Below, piece by piece: positions 57,451 to 64,000 of a stretch of DNA of 64,000 nt. The stretch is from Burkholderiales bacterium (GTDB taxonomy: Bacteria > Pseudomonadota > Gammaproteobacteria > Burkholderiales > Burkholderiaceae_C), in assembly GCA_029268225.1 (NCBI GenBank), contig JAJUGJ010000004.1, positions 62,001 to 126,000 on the forward strand, given 5' to 3'. A model generated the notes under the pieces. That model was not told the origin of the DNA. It saw only the letters and a list, made by a program, of their open reading frames with translations, and did no database searches. How positions within the stretch are numbered: position 1 is the stretch's first letter; each line of letters opens with the position of its first letter. The translations under genes were made by a program, and so were the position numbers.

Positions 57451-58110
57451 TCAGCCCCGCGATGACCGGGCAAAGCGCTTCAACACCAGGTGCGTGGGCA
57501 TCCAGATCATCAAAGGCAAGGCCACCAGCATCGCGCCAAAAAACAGATGAGGAGACATCCACGTTTGCGGTGCCTTGTCATTGATCCCGAACACGTAGTT
57601 CACGTTGACGGGCAATCCTGGGTTGCTGGCTGGCGCCGGAGGCAAGGGCAGAAACAGATACGACACCCACATGGCTGCCCACCCCAAGGCCCACCAAACC
57701 CACAGGCCTCGCCGGTCATAGCCAAGTCGCACCACCAACCAGATGAGCACCAAGGGCAGCCAGAAATGGAAAAACGAGAGGAACCGAGCAAACAGCGGAA
57801 TGGCATCCTGGAACATGTAGCCCGTCATGCCGGTGATGGGCAACCCCACCCAGGTCCCCAGAAAGTCCACCATCCACAAACACTGCGGCAAGAGAATCCC
57901 GACCGCACAGGCAGATGCCAGGACGGCCGATTCGCGCCACATGGCCACACAGGTGAGCAGCAGGGCAATGTCGCAGAAATACAGGAAGTTGGTCGGGCCA
58001 TAGGCCTGCCAATAATGAGGCACCAATACCGCCACGAACGCGGTGTAAACAAGCTTGCTCCACAGAGGCAAACGGGGTGCAGAACGAGAATTCACAGCAG
58101 CAGTCGTCAT
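57451..58110 (-). CDS. Polytopic membrane protein, paralogue B of a tandem pair
   Basis: The 219-residue protein starts MTTAAVNSRSAPRLPLWSKL and has about six hydrophobic helices. By eye it is roughly two thirds identical to the following gene over the first 190 residues, with near-identical loops (GILLPQ-x-LWM-x-DF, RFLSFFHFW, RLGYDRRGL) and a conserved polar end PGLPVNVNYVFG...QTWMSPHL. Family unknown. Its ATG overlaps the stop of the CdsA-like gene (ATGA), a sign of coupling, so it probably belongs to that pathway. The conserved Asp, Arg and Asn residues in loops could be functional. The open frame upstream of 58110 lies in the neighbour gene and is not used. Confidence 0.82.
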   Translation of the reverse strand: MTTAAVNSRSAPRLPLWSKLVYTAFVAVLVPHYWQAYGPTNFLYFCDIALLLTCVAMWRESAVLASACAVGILLPQCLWMVDFLGTWVGLPITGMTGYMFQDAIPLFARFLSFFHFWLPLVLIWLVVRLGYDRRGLWVWWALGWAAMWVSYLFLPLPPAPASNPGLPVNVNYVFGINDKAPQTWMSPHLFFGAMLVALPLMIWMPTHLVLKRFARSSRG

Positions 58111-59078
58111 CAAGGAACCCACCAGAAACGAATCACATGAAAGAACATGGGGGCAGCAAACACCACGGAGTCCAGGCGGTCCAACATGCCGCCATGGCCC
58201 TCGATCAAGGTGCCCCAATCCTTGACACCTCGATCTCGCTTGATCGCCGACATGACCAGCCCCCCCAGAAAGCCCATGAGGCAAATGGCCAGCGCAATCA
58301 GGGCCGACTGCCAAGGCGTGAACGGCGTGATGGGATACAAAGCCGCCCCCAGCAACGTGGCCGACAGCACGCCCCCTACCAAGCCCTCAACGGTCTTCGA
58401 CGGGGACAACTCCGGAGCCACCTTGCGCCGCCCCAGCAACTTGCCCCACACGTACTGCAGCACGTCACTGCCCTGAACCACCACGATGAGGTAGGCGATC
58501 AAGAGCAACTCACGACCTTGATAGCCGGGAATGTTCAGCGTCAGCAACGCCGGCACATGCGACACGCAGAACACGCAGATCATCAAGCCCCACTGCATCT
58601 TGGCCGTGCGCTCGAGAAAGCGCGTCGTGTCACCGCGCAAACTCGCCAGAATCGGCAAGACCAGAAAGACATGCACCGGGATGAAAATCGAGAACAAGCC
58701 GTACCACTCGATCCAGATGAGGAAGTACTGCATGGGCAAGGCCACATAGAACATCAAGACCATCGCCATGTGGTCTCCCGCCCGGGTGTAGGCCAGGGTG
58801 ATGTACTCACGCAGTGCCGCAAACGACATGAAGGTGAACAACAGGATCACGGCTGTCTTGCCCAACACAAAGGACAAGCCGATGAGTGCCACCATCACCC
58901 ACCATGCCTTGATGCGACTGTTGAGGTTGTCGATGACGCCATGAGGCTGACCGCGTGCCACGCGCCACTTGAGCACGCCACCGATCAAGGACGCCAGCAG
59001 CAACACGGCCAAGGTGCCAGCAAAGAGCCAGCGGGTCATCTCATCGTGCAGCAAGGCGGGCATCGTGGACATCAACAT
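58110..59078 (-). CDS. ynbB: CDP-diglyceride synthase-like (phosphatidate cytidylyltransferase, YnbB-like)
   Basis: This 322-residue, roughly eight-helix protein carries the CdsA signature SAIKRDRGVKDWGTLIEGHGGMLDRLDS. The S-x-x-K-R, KD, HGG and DRxD residues bind metal and CTP, so it should make CDP-diacylglycerol from phosphatidate and CTP. It is the counterpart of E. coli YnbB, a CdsA paralogue in a similar gene set, and is probably not the housekeeping copy. Start candidates are ATG at 59078, which overlaps the acyltransferase stop, and ATG at 59072. The downstream membrane-protein gene overlaps by 1 bp. Its product would feed the CDP-alcohol phosphatidyltransferase at 63363. Confidence 0.9.
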   Translation of the reverse strand: MLMSTMPALLHDEMTRWLFAGTLAVLLLASLIGGVLKWRVARGQPHGVIDNLNSRIKAWWVMVALIGLSFVLGKTAVILLFTFMSFAALREYITLAYTRAGDHMAMVLMFYVALPMQYFLIWIEWYGLFSIFIPVHVFLVLPILASLRGDTTRFLERTAKMQWGLMICVFCVSHVPALLTLNIPGYQGRELLLIAYLIVVVQGSDVLQYVWGKLLGRRKVAPELSPSKTVEGLVGGVLSATLLGAALYPITPFTPWQSALIALAICLMGFLGGLVMSAIKRDRGVKDWGTLIEGHGGMLDRLDSVVFAAPMFFHVIRFWWVP

Positions 59079-59776
59079 GAGAGGCTTTCGGCAGGACGCA
59101 AGGCCAGCACGGCGTCACGTGCACGCACCAGGAAGGCGTCCTTGGACTCTTGAGGCAAACGTTCCAGCGGCGCACCAAAGCTCACCGTGCAGATCAGGGG
59201 CACCGGAATCCACTCCCCCTTGGGAATCACGCGGCGAATGTTGTCGATCCAGACGGGGATCAGTTCGGCATCCGGATACTGCTGCTCCAGGTGATACAAC
59301 CCGCTTTTGAAAGGCAGCAGGGGGCTCTCGCTGGTATTGCGCGTGCCTTCTGGAAAAATGATGAGGGAGTCGCCTTCCGACAGGGTTCGCGCCATGTGAT
59401 CCACCGGCGATGGCTCGCCAGGTTGCGGACTCCGATTGATCAACAAAGCCCGGAACACCTGCGACGCCACAAAGCGCCGCATCCCAGAGGCCAGCCAGTA
59501 ATCTTGCCCGGCAACCGGACGGGTCATCCGCCTGAGTGCCGGTGGCAACGACGCCCAGATCATAACGAAATCACCATGACTGCCATGGTTGGCAAAGTAG
59601 ACGCGCTGGACTGCGCGTGGCACGGTGCCTTGCCACAAGGGCCTGACCCCGGTGGCCACTCGCGCCACCCACAGCAAGCCACCGCCCACCACCCAGGCTG
59701 CACATCGAAGAAGCCATGCGCCGAGAGACCCGCCGGTCCTCGACATGTTGCGCATGGCTGTACGGCTTTCCTGCAT
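59072..59776 (-). CDS. 1-acyl-glycerol-3-phosphate acyltransferase (PlsC-like)
   Basis: The 234-residue protein has one N-terminal hydrophobic helix and a PlsC domain with the catalytic NHGSHGDF (H-x4-D) and the glycerophosphate-binding FPEGTRN motif. It should acylate lysophosphatidate to phosphatidate at the inner membrane. ATG at 59776 overlaps the upstream stop codon (ATGA), so I prefer it to the longer frame from 59830. It lies directly before the CdsA-like gene, supplying that enzyme's substrate. E. coli ynbABCD, as I recall it, has no acyltransferase gene, so this is an addition to the set. Confidence 0.9.
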   Translation of the reverse strand: MQESRTAMRNMSRTGGSLGAWLLRCAAWVVGGGLLWVARVATGVRPLWQGTVPRAVQRVYFANHGSHGDFVMIWASLPPALRRMTRPVAGQDYWLASGMRRFVASQVFRALLINRSPQPGEPSPVDHMARTLSEGDSLIIFPEGTRNTSESPLLPFKSGLYHLEQQYPDAELIPVWIDNIRRVIPKGEWIPVPLICTVSFGAPLERLPQESKDAFLVRARDAVLALRPAESLSC

Positions 59777-60228
59777 CAAGACACCCACCATAAGTAAGCC
59801 GCAGATCCCCCGGCCTGCAAGACACTCCACGCGGCAAGGCTGCGATACAGGCGCAGAGCCCCCGCCACACGCTGCGGCAGTGACCGCGGCGAGGGCTCAC
59901 GTTCACGCCCTCCCGTTGGGCGCCCCTGCACCACCCGCTGAAGAGACGCATCAAGCACAACGCCCTCCGACAAGGGGCCATCGGAATGGGCCATGTCATG
60001 GAACAAGCGGGCATCGAGGTGGACGCGTACGGCCCACCAAGTGCCCAGCATCCACGCGGCACACAGCACACACCACGCCATCAGGTCATGCCTCGCCCAG
60101 ATCGAGAACGCCGCGGGGGCACCACAGATCATCATCAACCCCCACCACCAGCGTCCGGTGGCAAGGACAGAGGCACACACCGCGCTATCGGCTCTTTCAG
60201 CAGTCGACCAGGTTGAAGGCTGGGTCAT
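59776..60228 (-). CDS. Small membrane protein of unknown function in the phospholipid block
   Basis: The 150-residue product has two or three hydrophobic segments (about 28-45, 50-66 and 130-148) with Trp-rich ends and a polar, arginine-containing middle (QGRPTGGREREPSPRSLPQR). I recognise no family. Its start overlaps the stop of the PAP2/dual-specificity phosphatase gene, and its stop overlaps the acyltransferase start, both as ATGA. Coupled translation on both sides argues that it is real and part of the same membrane pathway. Function unknown. Confidence 0.7.
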   Translation of the reverse strand: MTQPSTWSTAERADSAVCASVLATGRWWWGLMMICGAPAAFSIWARHDLMAWCVLCAAWMLGTWWAVRVHLDARLFHDMAHSDGPLSEGVVLDASLQRVVQGRPTGGREREPSPRSLPQRVAGALRLYRSLAAWSVLQAGGSAAYLWWVS

Positions 60229-61577
60229 GCCCCCTGCTCCCGCTCAGACGCTGTATCGATGGCCAGGGCAACGGCTGCCTTGAGGGCAGGGCGCAACACG
60301 ACCTGGGGGCGCTTGGCGCGGACCCAGGCTTCCGCAGCATCCAGCGAAGCGCACCGCCCCGAGATGACCAGCCAGGCCATCACCACGGCGGCACTTCGCG
60401 AAACGCCCAGCGCACACGAGACCAGCAATTTGTCATCGGCCCCCATGCGCTCAACCATGGACTGCACATGGTCAGCGGCGTCACGCAGCTGCCGCGCGCT
60501 GGGCGGACTCAGATCCAGCATGGGCAAGCTGAGCATGCCAGGGTGTCGCAACGACAGCTCTGCCGTGAGGTCCAGCACACGCTCAAAGCGCCGGTGATCA
60601 GCCTCCCAAGGCAACGGCAAGCGTCCCAGCCACACCTGATCCGCAATCGCCACACTGCTGGGCCAGCGCCACGTCCAACATCGGGCGTTCAGCCAGGCAA
60701 ACAAGCACAGAGGCGCCAGCAACAACGCGGTGGCCACGGCATGCTGCCCCTGTGGCCCCTTTTGAAACACTGCATGGCCCCAGCGGACATACGCCAGTCC
60801 AACCCACAAACAACTCACCGCGGGCCACCACAACCACCAGGCCACGCGACTCCAGGCTTCGCCGACAGACCAGGCCACCATGGCCAACAATGCAGCGCCC
60901 ACCAGATAAGCACTGCCCAGCCCCATATGAGAACGGCGTGCGCCGTGTGACACCCGCCACGGTGGACTGTCATGCAAGGGCCAAGCCCACATGCACACGG
61001 CCCCGGCCAGCAAACCCGTGGGCACGTCGATGAAATGGTGCTGATAGGTGGTCAACACCGACACGCCGATGAGTGCGCTCCAGATGTGCAGAACCCAGGC
61101 CCAACCACCTCCTAATCGCTGACGGTAAAAATCCCACAAGATCAGCAACAGCACGATGTGCAGCGAGGGTGCCTGGTTGTAGGGCAAGTCAAAGCCTGCC
61201 AAGGCATCGAACAAGACACCAGCCCAACCGTCAACCTCCGGACGCTCCGTCGAGAACTGCAAGGGCCACAGCAGGAAACAGCCGACACACAGGATTTGCG
61301 CCGACAGCAGGCGCTGAACCTGCCTTCTCAACTCGCGACGATTGCGCGCAATCAACAAGGAGAGGCCATAGAACAGGTCGATCGACCAATATGGCAGGAT
61401 GGTCCAGGGCAGCAACGGAATGGCCGCCTCCCATTCGAACTTGATGCTCGAAACCTGAGAAGAAGCGGCAGCCAGTTGATTGGCCAGCCCGTAAGTCCAG
61501 AAGAAAAAGGGCGCCAACAACAGCAGGGCCAGAGCCCCGGGCTGCCAATGGGGCGCCAACCGGGTCAAGGTCTTCAA
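60225..61577 (-). CDS. ynbD: PAP2-like and dual-specificity phosphatase fusion (YnbD-like)
   Basis: The N-terminal two thirds is a multi-helix PAP2-superfamily domain of the Aur1/sphingomyelin-synthase kind, with NQAPSLHIV (His140) and TYQHHFIDVPTG (His181, Asp184). The C-terminal third is a cytoplasmic dual-specificity phosphatase with the P-loop SCALGVSRSAAVV (Cys388, Arg394); the usual His before the Cys is Ser here. This architecture matches E. coli YnbD. It could dephosphorylate a phosphatidyl-alcohol phosphate, or transfer a head group. The start is uncertain: TTG at 61577 has GAGGGTGG upstream and overlaps the previous stop as other genes here do; GTG at 61622 is the longer alternative. 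Confidence 0.85.
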   Translation of the reverse strand: MKTLTRLAPHWQPGALALLLLAPFFFWTYGLANQLAAASSQVSSIKFEWEAAIPLLPWTILPYWSIDLFYGLSLLIARNRRELRRQVQRLLSAQILCVGCFLLWPLQFSTERPEVDGWAGVLFDALAGFDLPYNQAPSLHIVLLLILWDFYRQRLGGGWAWVLHIWSALIGVSVLTTYQHHFIDVPTGLLAGAVCMWAWPLHDSPPWRVSHGARRSHMGLGSAYLVGAALLAMVAWSVGEAWSRVAWWLWWPAVSCLWVGLAYVRWGHAVFQKGPQGQHAVATALLLAPLCLFAWLNARCWTWRWPSSVAIADQVWLGRLPLPWEADHRRFERVLDLTAELSLRHPGMLSLPMLDLSPPSARQLRDAADHVQSMVERMGADDKLLVSCALGVSRSAAVVMAWLVISGRCASLDAAEAWVRAKRPQVVLRPALKAAVALAIDTASEREQGA

Positions 61578-63379
61578 GCCACCCTCACCTTCACGGCCAG
61601 CGAGACGGTGAAGATACCCCACTCATCAATGCGCTGCGTCACCTTGCGGAAGCCTGCCGCCTCCACCAACTGGTCCATCTCCTGCTGCGTGCGACGGCGC
61701 ATCACCCAGGCCTGGCCTTGTCGGTGACTGGTCAAGGCGCGCGCGATCATCTCCAACTGAGGGTGCCACGGCTGACCGGTGTAGACCAGGCAAGCCCCTT
61801 CGGGCATGGCATCGGCGATGCCCGCGAGCGAGCGACTCACCATGGCATTGTCGGCAAACAGCTCGTACAAGCCCGAGACGACGGTCACTGTGGGCGCAGG
61901 GTCAGTGGTGGCCAGCGACGCACGGTCGAACGCATCGGCCTTCACAAATCCCGCACGACCTTGCAAACCGCGTGAAGCGATCAAAGCGCCACCATCCCGA
62001 ACGTTGATGTCGCTGTAATCACGCAGCAGGATGGAGGTCGGCTGTATCGATGAATTGGCCACGGCATCCAGCACGTAGCGCCCGTGTCCTGCGGCGATGT
62101 CCATCAGTCGGACGGGCAGGCCCTGCTCCCGAATGCGGCCCATGGCCGCACCCAGCAGTTCTTCGACATGCTGCTTGCGCACCCGGATACCGCGCCAGCC
62201 GATGGACTGCAGGTAGAACCAGTCGACCAACCGCCCCACGGGCCCCACACCTGACGCTTGGTTTCGGTACACGTAATCCAGGGTGCTGCCCGAATCAAAG
62301 CCGGTGTCATGCCCCAGCCGAATCCCGTGCGACAACCAGCCCCCGATGCGCAGCCCGGCTCGTGTGAACGCCCAGTACCAGGCGCGTGGCGACCAGGCCG
62401 ACAAAGGACGAGACAGGGACTGGGCTTCCTCGTACGTGGCGCCGGCGTGATCGGCTGAACGGACATCGACCGATCTGGACTCCGCGGCAAAGCACCGCTG
62501 CACAAAGGCCTGGATGCGAGCCAGTGCGAGATGCCGGTCTTTTTCGCCCAAGGTGTCGTGGTAGAAGCCCGGTAGCTCGTGGACTTCCTTGACCGGACTG
62601 CCGAGATCCTTTGCGAACCGTCGCTGAGGCCCCTGATGAACCACCCAATCAGCCCCCGAAATCAGCACCTGCGTCGGCACGGTGATGGCAGCGGCATCGG
62701 CCACCACACGCTCGGCCGCCTCATACAAACCCAGCAGGATGTGCGAGGCGATCGGACGGGCGATCAGGGGATCCGACTCATAGCTGGCAATCCGGGCCGG
62801 GTCGTGCGTCAGGAACCGGGCCTTGACATAGCTGTTGACGAAAAACGGACCCACGATCTGCTGCCACGCGCGAATCCCCATTCGTGCGAACGGGACGTAC
62901 AGCTTGACCTGAAAGGCCGGCGACGCCAGGGACATGCCTCGGATGGGGGGTGCGTAGTCATGCACCCACGTTGACACCAACACCGCCCCGACACTCTGGG
63001 CCACGACAAAGACCTCGGGCAACGCGATGCCATGCTGGCTCTTCAAGTGGTCCATGAAGGTCTGGATATCGCGGACCGAGGTGCCGAAACTGGGGCTGAA
63101 ACCCCGCGCGCCAGGCGACTCACCGTGGCCACGGGCATCCCATGCCACAAAGGCCATATCGGGCAAGTTCAACTCATCAACGAGATGGGCCATGCGACCA
63201 CCATGCTCGTGCCCGCGATGGAAGAGCGCGATCGTGCCACGGCGCGCACCCGACACGGCGGGCCAGTAGCGGTAACGGAGCATCACGCCATCGTGCGTCT
63301 GAAACGACAGAAGCTGCGGCGTGCGTGTGGTGGTCATCGCTGGCGACGCCAGATGGTCTTGATCAAGCACTGCGTTCAT
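61574..63379 (-). CDS. ynbC: Alpha/beta hydrolase fused to SAM methyltransferase (YnbC-like)
   Basis: This 601-residue soluble-looking protein joins two enzymes. Residues about 20-300 are a monoacylglycerol-lipase-like alpha/beta hydrolase (FHRGHEHGGRM, DARGHGES, nucleophile Ser in VAQSVGAV, late His in PGFYHDTLGE). Residues about 380-600 are a class I methyltransferase (motif I LMDIAAGHGRYVL, later VVSGLYELF and VYTGQPWHPQ). The same fusion is E. coli YnbC. It may trim an acyl chain and methylate a lipid head group, but substrates are unknown. The ATG at 63379 overlaps the end of the ynbA-like gene by 17 bp, and its stop overlaps the next gene. Confidence 0.9.
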   Translation of the reverse strand: MNAVLDQDHLASPAMTTTRTPQLLSFQTHDGVMLRYRYWPAVSGARRGTIALFHRGHEHGGRMAHLVDELNLPDMAFVAWDARGHGESPGARGFSPSFGTSVRDIQTFMDHLKSQHGIALPEVFVVAQSVGAVLVSTWVHDYAPPIRGMSLASPAFQVKLYVPFARMGIRAWQQIVGPFFVNSYVKARFLTHDPARIASYESDPLIARPIASHILLGLYEAAERVVADAAAITVPTQVLISGADWVVHQGPQRRFAKDLGSPVKEVHELPGFYHDTLGEKDRHLALARIQAFVQRCFAAESRSVDVRSADHAGATYEEAQSLSRPLSAWSPRAWYWAFTRAGLRIGGWLSHGIRLGHDTGFDSGSTLDYVYRNQASGVGPVGRLVDWFYLQSIGWRGIRVRKQHVEELLGAAMGRIREQGLPVRLMDIAAGHGRYVLDAVANSSIQPTSILLRDYSDINVRDGGALIASRGLQGRAGFVKADAFDRASLATTDPAPTVTVVSGLYELFADNAMVSRSLAGIADAMPEGACLVYTGQPWHPQLEMIARALTSHRQGQAWVMRRRTQQEMDQLVEAAGFRKVTQRIDEWGIFTVSLAVKVRVA

Positions 63380-63998
63380 GCGCTCCCCTGATGCCCGCTT
63401 GGACGCGGTTGTAAATGGAACAAGCTGTCAACAAGGCGATGCATGGCAACCCACAGGTGATGAGGGCATGCCAGGCAGCGTGTGAATCGGCTTCATGCCC
63501 GCCCGTGGCCACAACCAGCCCCAAAAAGCCAAAGACGAACGCCCGGTCACTTTTGCCCATCGGCCCGTCATAACGGCGTTCACCACCGACCACGGCCCCC
63601 TGGATGCCAGCCATCTCGGAGAGGGCGGCCAGCAATGCGATCACACAAATCCAGAAGGGATCGAAGGGAGCGATGCGGGCAAATGGCAAATACAGCGCCG
63701 CATCCGACACGACGTCGGTCAACTCATTGAGATAAGCGCCCAGCACCGATTGCTGTCCGTGCTCGCGCGCCAACATGCCGTCGATGGCATTGAGGGCCAT
63801 GCGACACAGCATCCAAACGGGGATCAGGGCAAAACACCAGGTCGGGAGAGGCAAGCCATACAAGGCCACCCCGAGAGCGACAGACAGCACGCAGGCTGAG
63901 ACGGTCACCTGGTTGGCGGTCACGCCGGCACGGAACAGCGTGCGAACCAAGGGGCGCAACAGCGCCTGAAAACGAGGCTTCAGTTGATAAATCGACAA
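63363..63998 (-). CDS. ynbA: CDP-alcohol phosphatidyltransferase-like protein (YnbA-like)
   Basis: The 211-residue, six-helix protein has the CDP-alcohol phosphatidyltransferase motif in modified form: NAIDGMLARE, then GAYLNELTDVVSD. Two of the four metal-binding Asp positions (D1 and D3) are Asn here. From memory E. coli YnbA has the same Asn pattern and the same start (M-x-x-YQ-x-KP), so this is a subgroup trait rather than decay. It would join a head-group alcohol to CDP-diacylglycerol. The start is TTG at 63998, two bases from the window edge; a longer start outside the window cannot be excluded. It is the first visible gene of the phospholipid block. Confidence 0.87.
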   Translation of the reverse strand: MSIYQLKPRFQALLRPLVRTLFRAGVTANQVTVSACVLSVALGVALYGLPLPTWCFALIPVWMLCRMALNAIDGMLAREHGQQSVLGAYLNELTDVVSDAALYLPFARIAPFDPFWICVIALLAALSEMAGIQGAVVGGERRYDGPMGKSDRAFVFGFLGLVVATGGHEADSHAAWHALITCGLPCIALLTACSIYNRVQAGIRGAHERSA

Positions 63999-64000
63999 GG

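Noticed and set aside
58110-58314. N-terminal extension of the second paralogous membrane protein
   Set aside because: The frame is open upstream of 58110, but that sequence lies within the CdsA-like gene and encodes no hydrophobic or conserved residues; the ATG at 58110 aligns with the paralogue.

Overview
The window is high-GC, gene-dense bacterial chromosome that looks like a betaproteobacterium of the order Burkholderiales (Comamonadaceae or Sphaerotilaceae type; genus not resolved). The grounds are a recA-recX-sucC-sucD-terC-pilA neighbourhood, a double-length UvrA, MsrPQ, a MetH without its homocysteine domain, DUF5666, and DUF1800/DUF1501 proteins. I found 51 protein-coding genes and no rRNA, tRNA, CRISPR array, transposase or prophage. 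No gene-free stretch reaches 300 bases.

Layout. 1-7.3 kb: a partial exported protein; lpxC (lipid A); a small membrane protein; prpE (propionyl-CoA synthetase); a YecA/SEC-C protein; a phosphoesterase; a universal stress protein; a diguanylate cyclase. 7.4-13.5 kb: one 6.1-kb gene for two fused UvrA proteins, carrying an in-frame palindromic element. 13.6-21.9 kb: a DUF5666 lipoprotein, a PepSY/response-regulator/histidine-kinase operon, a second diguanylate cyclase, msrQ-msrP and a lone PstS-like protein. 22-27.1 kb: topB divergent from a SET-domain lysine methyltransferase, then birA and a SPOR protein. 27.2-30.3 kb: gap and tkt (central carbon metabolism). 30.4-36.5 kb: a more AT-rich block of two O-GlcNAc-transferase-like glycosyltransferases, a methyltransferase and an orphan gene, behind a type IV pilin gene with a sigma-54-type promoter. 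36.7-41.4 kb: metallo-beta-lactamase-fold hydrolase, FHA protein, PP2C phosphatase, Ser/Thr kinase and TerC. 41.5-45.3 kb: sucD, sucC, recX, recA with a LexA-type box. 45.5-53.6 kb: patatin, YdcH-type protein, metH, DUF1800 and DUF1501. 53.6-56.6 kb: an ordinary uvrA. 56.7-64 kb: eight co-directional genes, mostly overlapping by a few bases, that look like an expanded version of Escherichia coli ynbABCD and read as a dedicated phospholipid pathway.

How the genes work together. Three blocks are the best candidates for poorly described systems. First, the ynb-like block supplies every step type of a phospholipid branch: acyltransferase, CDP-diglyceride synthase, CDP-alcohol phosphatidyltransferase, phosphatase or head-group transferase, hydrolase and methyltransferase. 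Two paralogous membrane proteins of unknown function sit at its end. Second, the pilin has a Ser/Thr-rich second half and lies next to two GT41-type glycosyltransferases, which suggests pilin or surface O-glycosylation. Third, topB and the SET methyltransferase are divergently transcribed from a 94-bp region with a 10-bp inverted repeat and a 21-nt alternating CG/CA tract, and TopB ends in a Lys/Ala-rich tail that could be a methylation substrate.

All calls come from reading translations and DNA by eye. No database search, alignment or folding calculation was run.
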